Shown here piece by piece: positions 62,252 to 64,000 of a DNA stretch of 64,000 nt (positions within the stretch are counted from its first letter, which is position 1; each line of letters starts with the position of its first letter). The translations under genes and the position numbers were made by a program. The notes under the pieces are model-generated. The model was not told where the DNA came from and searched no databases. It saw nothing but the letters and a program-made list of their open reading frames with translations. This DNA is from Ectopseudomonas chengduensis (GTDB taxonomy: Bacteria > Pseudomonadota > Gammaproteobacteria > Pseudomonadales > Pseudomonadaceae), in assembly GCF_015712065.1 (NCBI RefSeq), contig NZ_JACFYZ010000008.1, positions 1 to 64,000 on the forward strand. Direction: 5' to 3'.

Positions 62252-62614
62252 CTATTGACCGTCCGGCTCCGACCATACGGCAAACTCGTTGCCGCCCGGC
62301 TCGACGAAGTGAAAGCGTCTGCCGCCAGGGAAGGAAAAGATCGGTTTGACGATTTCCCCACCGGCGGCCTCGACCTTGGCCAGGGTGTCTTCCAGCTGTG
62401 CGCTGTAGAACACGATCAGCGCGCTGCCGTTGTCGCTGCGCGCGGACATCTCGACGCTGAAGAAACCGCCATCCAGGCCTTCGTCGGCGAAGGCGGCGTA
62501 ATCGGGGCCGTAGTCCGTGAATTGCCAGCCGAAAGCGGCCTGGAAGAAGGCCTTGGTGGCCGGCAGATCGCGGCTGGGGTATTCGACGTAATTGATCTTC
62601 TCGTGAGCAGGCAT
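62252..62614 (-). CDS. VOC (glyoxalase/bleomycin-resistance) family protein
   Basis: Protein of 120 residues made of two beta-alpha-beta-beta-beta modules: INYVEYPSRDLPATKAFFQAAFGWQF and then LIVFYSAQLEDTLAKVEAAGGEIV ... GRRFHFVEPGGNEFAVWS. Candidate metal ligands are Glu12 in the first strand and His/Glu in FHFVEPGGNEF. Function in the large VOC family cannot be assigned. Start MPAHEKINYVEY, the family's usual N-terminus. Confidence 0.88.
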   Translation of the reverse strand: MPAHEKINYVEYPSRDLPATKAFFQAAFGWQFTDYGPDYAAFADEGLDGGFFSVEMSARSDNGSALIVFYSAQLEDTLAKVEAAGGEIVKPIFSFPGGRRFHFVEPGGNEFAVWSEPDGQ

Positions 62615-62645
62615 GCCGGGTTCCTTGGCAGTAAAAGAGAGGGAG

Positions 62646-62882
62646 TTACTGACGTGATTTGGCCAGGTCGATGGCGGCCTGGATAGCCGCACGTGCTTGT
62701 GGGCTGTTTTTCCAGCAGGTCAAGCCCAGTTGACCGGCTACCGCAGTGACGATATCGCCGACGCTGGCTTCGGCCAATTCCTGCAAGGAGTTTATGCCGA
62801 TCTGTTCGAGTCGTTGCACGACGGTAGGGCCTACGCCTTTAACGTTTAGAAGGGCTTGGTGTTCGACGGGTGGGAAGGGCAT
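62646..62882 (-). CDS. Small helix-hairpin-helix protein
   Basis: Protein of 78 residues. LLNVKGVGPTVVQRLEQIGI is a helix-hairpin-helix of the TfoX-C / DUF4332 kind, followed by a second helical half (LAEASVGDIVTAVAGQLGL) with a single Cys. Such short proteins probably bind DNA or protein. It lies just beyond the last attC-like site, so it is either the first chromosomal gene after the array or a former cassette without its own attC. Confidence 0.7.
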   Translation of the reverse strand: MPFPPVEHQALLNVKGVGPTVVQRLEQIGINSLQELAEASVGDIVTAVAGQLGLTCWKNSPQARAAIQAAIDLAKSRQ

Positions 62883-62892
62883 TGGGATTGTT

Positions 62893-62969
62893 ACCAGTCG
62901 TTAAGCCAAGGAACGGGCTTTAGTCCGTCTCCAGTGAGTGGAAAGAACAGTTTGAACCATTTGCTACGT
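62893..62969 (-). repeat. attC-like site A
   Basis: A 77-base imperfect palindrome. On the minus strand it runs from ACGTAGC through GGTTCAAAC ... CACTCACTGGAGACGGACTAAAGCCCG to GGCTTAACGACTGGT. It shares the words CTCACTG, GGACTAAAGCC and GCTTAACG with the two sites at 63341 and 63760. Its terminal core is not a good GTTRRRY. The membrane-protein stop codon lies within its first bases, as is usual for integron cassettes. Confidence 0.65.
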
Positions 62970-63335
62970 TTTTTTGAGTAGCTTCATTTCTGCGTATGAA
63001 AGCAATAGCGGAGCTATAATAATAAATATTATTACAGCCGAAACCGAGTAGTGCATTGCGGTTGATTTGTAAATTGCAAGGCATAAGAAGTAAATCGAAA
63101 TGATAGGCGCCGCAAAAAATTTCCTTCTTGTGTTTAGATAAAAGAGTGCGGTCATTGTGGTTGATATTGCGACTACTGTGATTATAAAGTTGGTTGATCC
63201 ATAACTTGGATCTCTTGTTGCTAATTTGAAACTGATAAATGGGTAGCTTAGTGCGAGCGCCCCAAAAAACAGGCAGGCAATCCAGCTTAGAATGTCTGAT
63301 ATTTTAAATGTAATTTTTATAGCTATTGAGATCAT
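62964..63335 (-). CDS. Cassette gene: small four-helix membrane protein
   Basis: Protein of 123 residues with four hydrophobic segments (about 12-35, 48-66, 72-92, 97-115) and basic ends (RRKFF, KLLKK). No family recognised. Base composition is far lower in G+C than the rest of the window (many ATT, TTT, AAA codons), showing foreign origin. It begins 6 bases after one attC-like site and stops inside the next, the standard layout of a gene cassette. The ribosome site is poor. Confidence 0.6.
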   Translation of the reverse strand: MISIAIKITFKISDILSWIACLFFGALALSYPFISFKLATRDPSYGSTNFIITVVAISTTMTALFYLNTRRKFFAAPIISIYFLCLAIYKSTAMHYSVSAVIIFIIIAPLLLSYAEMKLLKKT

Positions 63336-63340
63336 GGCTT

Positions 63341-63416
63341 GCCTGGCGTTTGGTTAAGAGGCTGGCTTTAGCCCGTCTCAGCGAGCGTAGCGAGCGATTT
63401 GAAGCACTTGTTATAT
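63341..63416 (-). repeat. attC-like site B
   Basis: A 76-base element. On the minus strand it begins ATATAAC, continues AAGTGCTTCAAATCGCTCGC, has CGCTGAGACGGGCTAAAGCC at its centre, and ends CTCTTAACCAAACGCCAGGC. The inner arms pair. The last core reads GCCAGGC where a functional site would have GTTAGGC, so two bases of the crossover point are changed. Confidence 0.7.
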
Positions 63417-63430
63417 GCATGGCGCGATCC

Positions 63431-63733
63431 TCAATCGCTTACGCACTTTATCTCAGCTTTGAGTATGTATGCTTTTCTGAAGAAAGGCATGATTCTGTCA
63501 ATGGTTCTTGTTACATAACTTAGCTCTGTGCCAAGAACCTCCTCGTGCAACGCAATAAGCTCATGAACAATAGTGTTCGATTTTTCTGGTGGAATCTTGG
63601 GAGAGTTATAGAGCTCTGCCAAAAGCCAGTCGAGGCATGGGTAACTCGGATTTTCGTTAACAGGAACGAATAGCGACTCTTCATGCGTTTCTATGCATGC
63701 TTTCTCGCTACCGTGATACATGTCGAATGCCAT
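63431..63733 (-). CDS. Cassette gene: hypothetical soluble protein
   Basis: Protein of 100 residues, acidic, mostly helical by pattern (WLLAELYNSPKIPPEKSN, TIVHELIALHEEVLG), with three cysteines. No family recognised. G+C is low compared with the main window. It starts 27 bases after the crossover point of site C and stops 14 bases before site B, so it fills one cassette. GGAACC before the ATG is a weak ribosome site. Confidence 0.6.
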   Translation of the reverse strand: MAFDMYHGSEKACIETHEESLFVPVNENPSYPCLDWLLAELYNSPKIPPEKSNTIVHELIALHEEVLGTELSYVTRTIDRIMPFFRKAYILKAEIKCVSD

Positions 63734-63759
63734 GATGGTTCCGTGTTTTTTGAAACTGC

Positions 63760-63836
63760 ATCTAACGATTAAGCTAAGGGGCCGGCTTTAGCCGGTCCCA
63801 GTGAGCGGGGCGAACGTCTTGAGCGCATGGTTAGAG
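63760..63836 (-). repeat. attC-like site C (best conserved)
   Basis: A 77-base site. On the minus strand it begins CTCTAAC, runs through GCGCTCAAGACGTTCGCCCC, has CTCACTGGGACCGGCTAAAGCCGG at its centre, and ends CTTAATCGTTAGAT. GTTAGAT is a perfect GTTRRRY core and is inverse to CTCTAAC at the other end. This is the structure of an integron attC recombination site. Confidence 0.78.
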
Positions 63837-64000
63837 GCCTGCCTCGTTCGCGGCGAAAAGGACGTTGCCAATTAAGATTCTAGCTCGCTCAGGGGTAACA
63901 GCACCGTTAAATGGTTGCGCTTCGGTAACTACAAAATACTCAAGCTTCTCCGCCAATTCGTTTAAATCCTTCCCAACCGGGTGACACCAATCAACCTGCC
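63831..64000 (-). CDS. Cassette gene, 3' part only (cut by window end)
   Basis: The last 55 codons of a minus-strand gene: VDWCHPVGKDLNELAEKLEY, FVVTEAQPFNGAVTPERAR, and ILIGNVLFAANEAGL, with the TAA lying within the CTCTAAC end of attC-like site C. The 5' end is outside the window. Family not recognised. The stop inside the attC and the low G+C match the two neighbouring cassettes. Confidence 0.6.
   Translation of the reverse strand, partial: QVDWCHPVGKDLNELAEKLEYFVVTEAQPFNGAVTPERARILIGNVLFAANEAGL

Noticed and set aside
62017..62349. A 110-codon plus-strand frame near the VOC gene
   Set aside because: It crosses an intergenic palindrome and the antisense of the VOC gene and has no ribosome site or family resemblance.

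Overview
GC-rich chromosomal DNA of a Pseudomonas species. The gene order pyk-ttuD-glxR-hyi-gcl ... moaA ... guaD-xdhCBA ... alkB-gntR-smc-zipA-ligA matches, as I recall it, the P. aeruginosa PAO1 block around PA1498-PA1529. A second block (folE, Smr, isochorismatase-like, prmB, aroC, MFS, mtnD-like) matches the PA1674-PA1684 region. A cassette array with attC-like sites at the right edge fits the P. mendocina/alcaligenes/stutzeri side of the genus, where chromosomal integrons are known. No rRNA, tRNA or CRISPR array was seen.

Layout. 1-1.6 kb is a scar of mobile and broken DNA: an IS110-type transposase tail, a REP-associated tyrosine transposase between inverted repeats, and remnants of two unrelated genes. 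1.6-3.7 kb holds a type IB topoisomerase and a urea transporter. 3.9-10.6 kb is the glyoxylate/glycerate route (gcl, hyi, glxR, glycerate kinase, pyruvate kinase). 10.9-33.5 kb is purine catabolism and uptake: a GlcG-like protein, a RutR-like TetR regulator, moaA, a solute-binding protein, NCS1, NCS2 and AzgA permeases, a Tsx-like porin, urate hydroxylase puuD, allA, uraD, puuE, hiuH, a GntR regulator, guanine deaminase and xanthine dehydrogenase xdhCBA. 33.9-42.9 kb is alkB with its GntR neighbour, then smc-zipA-ligA. 43-55 kb is housekeeping and small genes (folE, Smr, prmB, aroC, an acireductone-dioxygenase homologue without its metal ligands, ogt-alkA). 54.3-58.6 kb is an AraC regulator divergent from a Baeyer-Villiger monooxygenase-esterase-SDR operon. 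58.9-62.9 kb has single genes (rraB-like, amidotransferase, DinB, GNAT, SDR, VOC). 62.9-64.0 kb is the cassette array.

How it works together. Guanine is deaminated to xanthine, xanthine is oxidised to urate by XdhAB (moaA starts the molybdenum cofactor), and PuuD-HiuH-UraD-PuuE carry urate to allantoate. AllA releases glyoxylate and urea. Gcl-GlxR/Hyi-TtuD-Pyk convert glyoxylate to pyruvate, and the urea transporter may move urea. No allantoicase gene lies in the window, so the allantoate to ureidoglycolate step is missing locally. Two palindromes recur upstream of these genes: TTGTATACAA-like (probable site of the local FadR-type GntR protein) and TTGACC-N4-GGTCAA-like (the RutR-type site). 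They suggest a regulon under two regulators encoded inside the cluster. The gaps carry many REP-like inverted repeats of several families.
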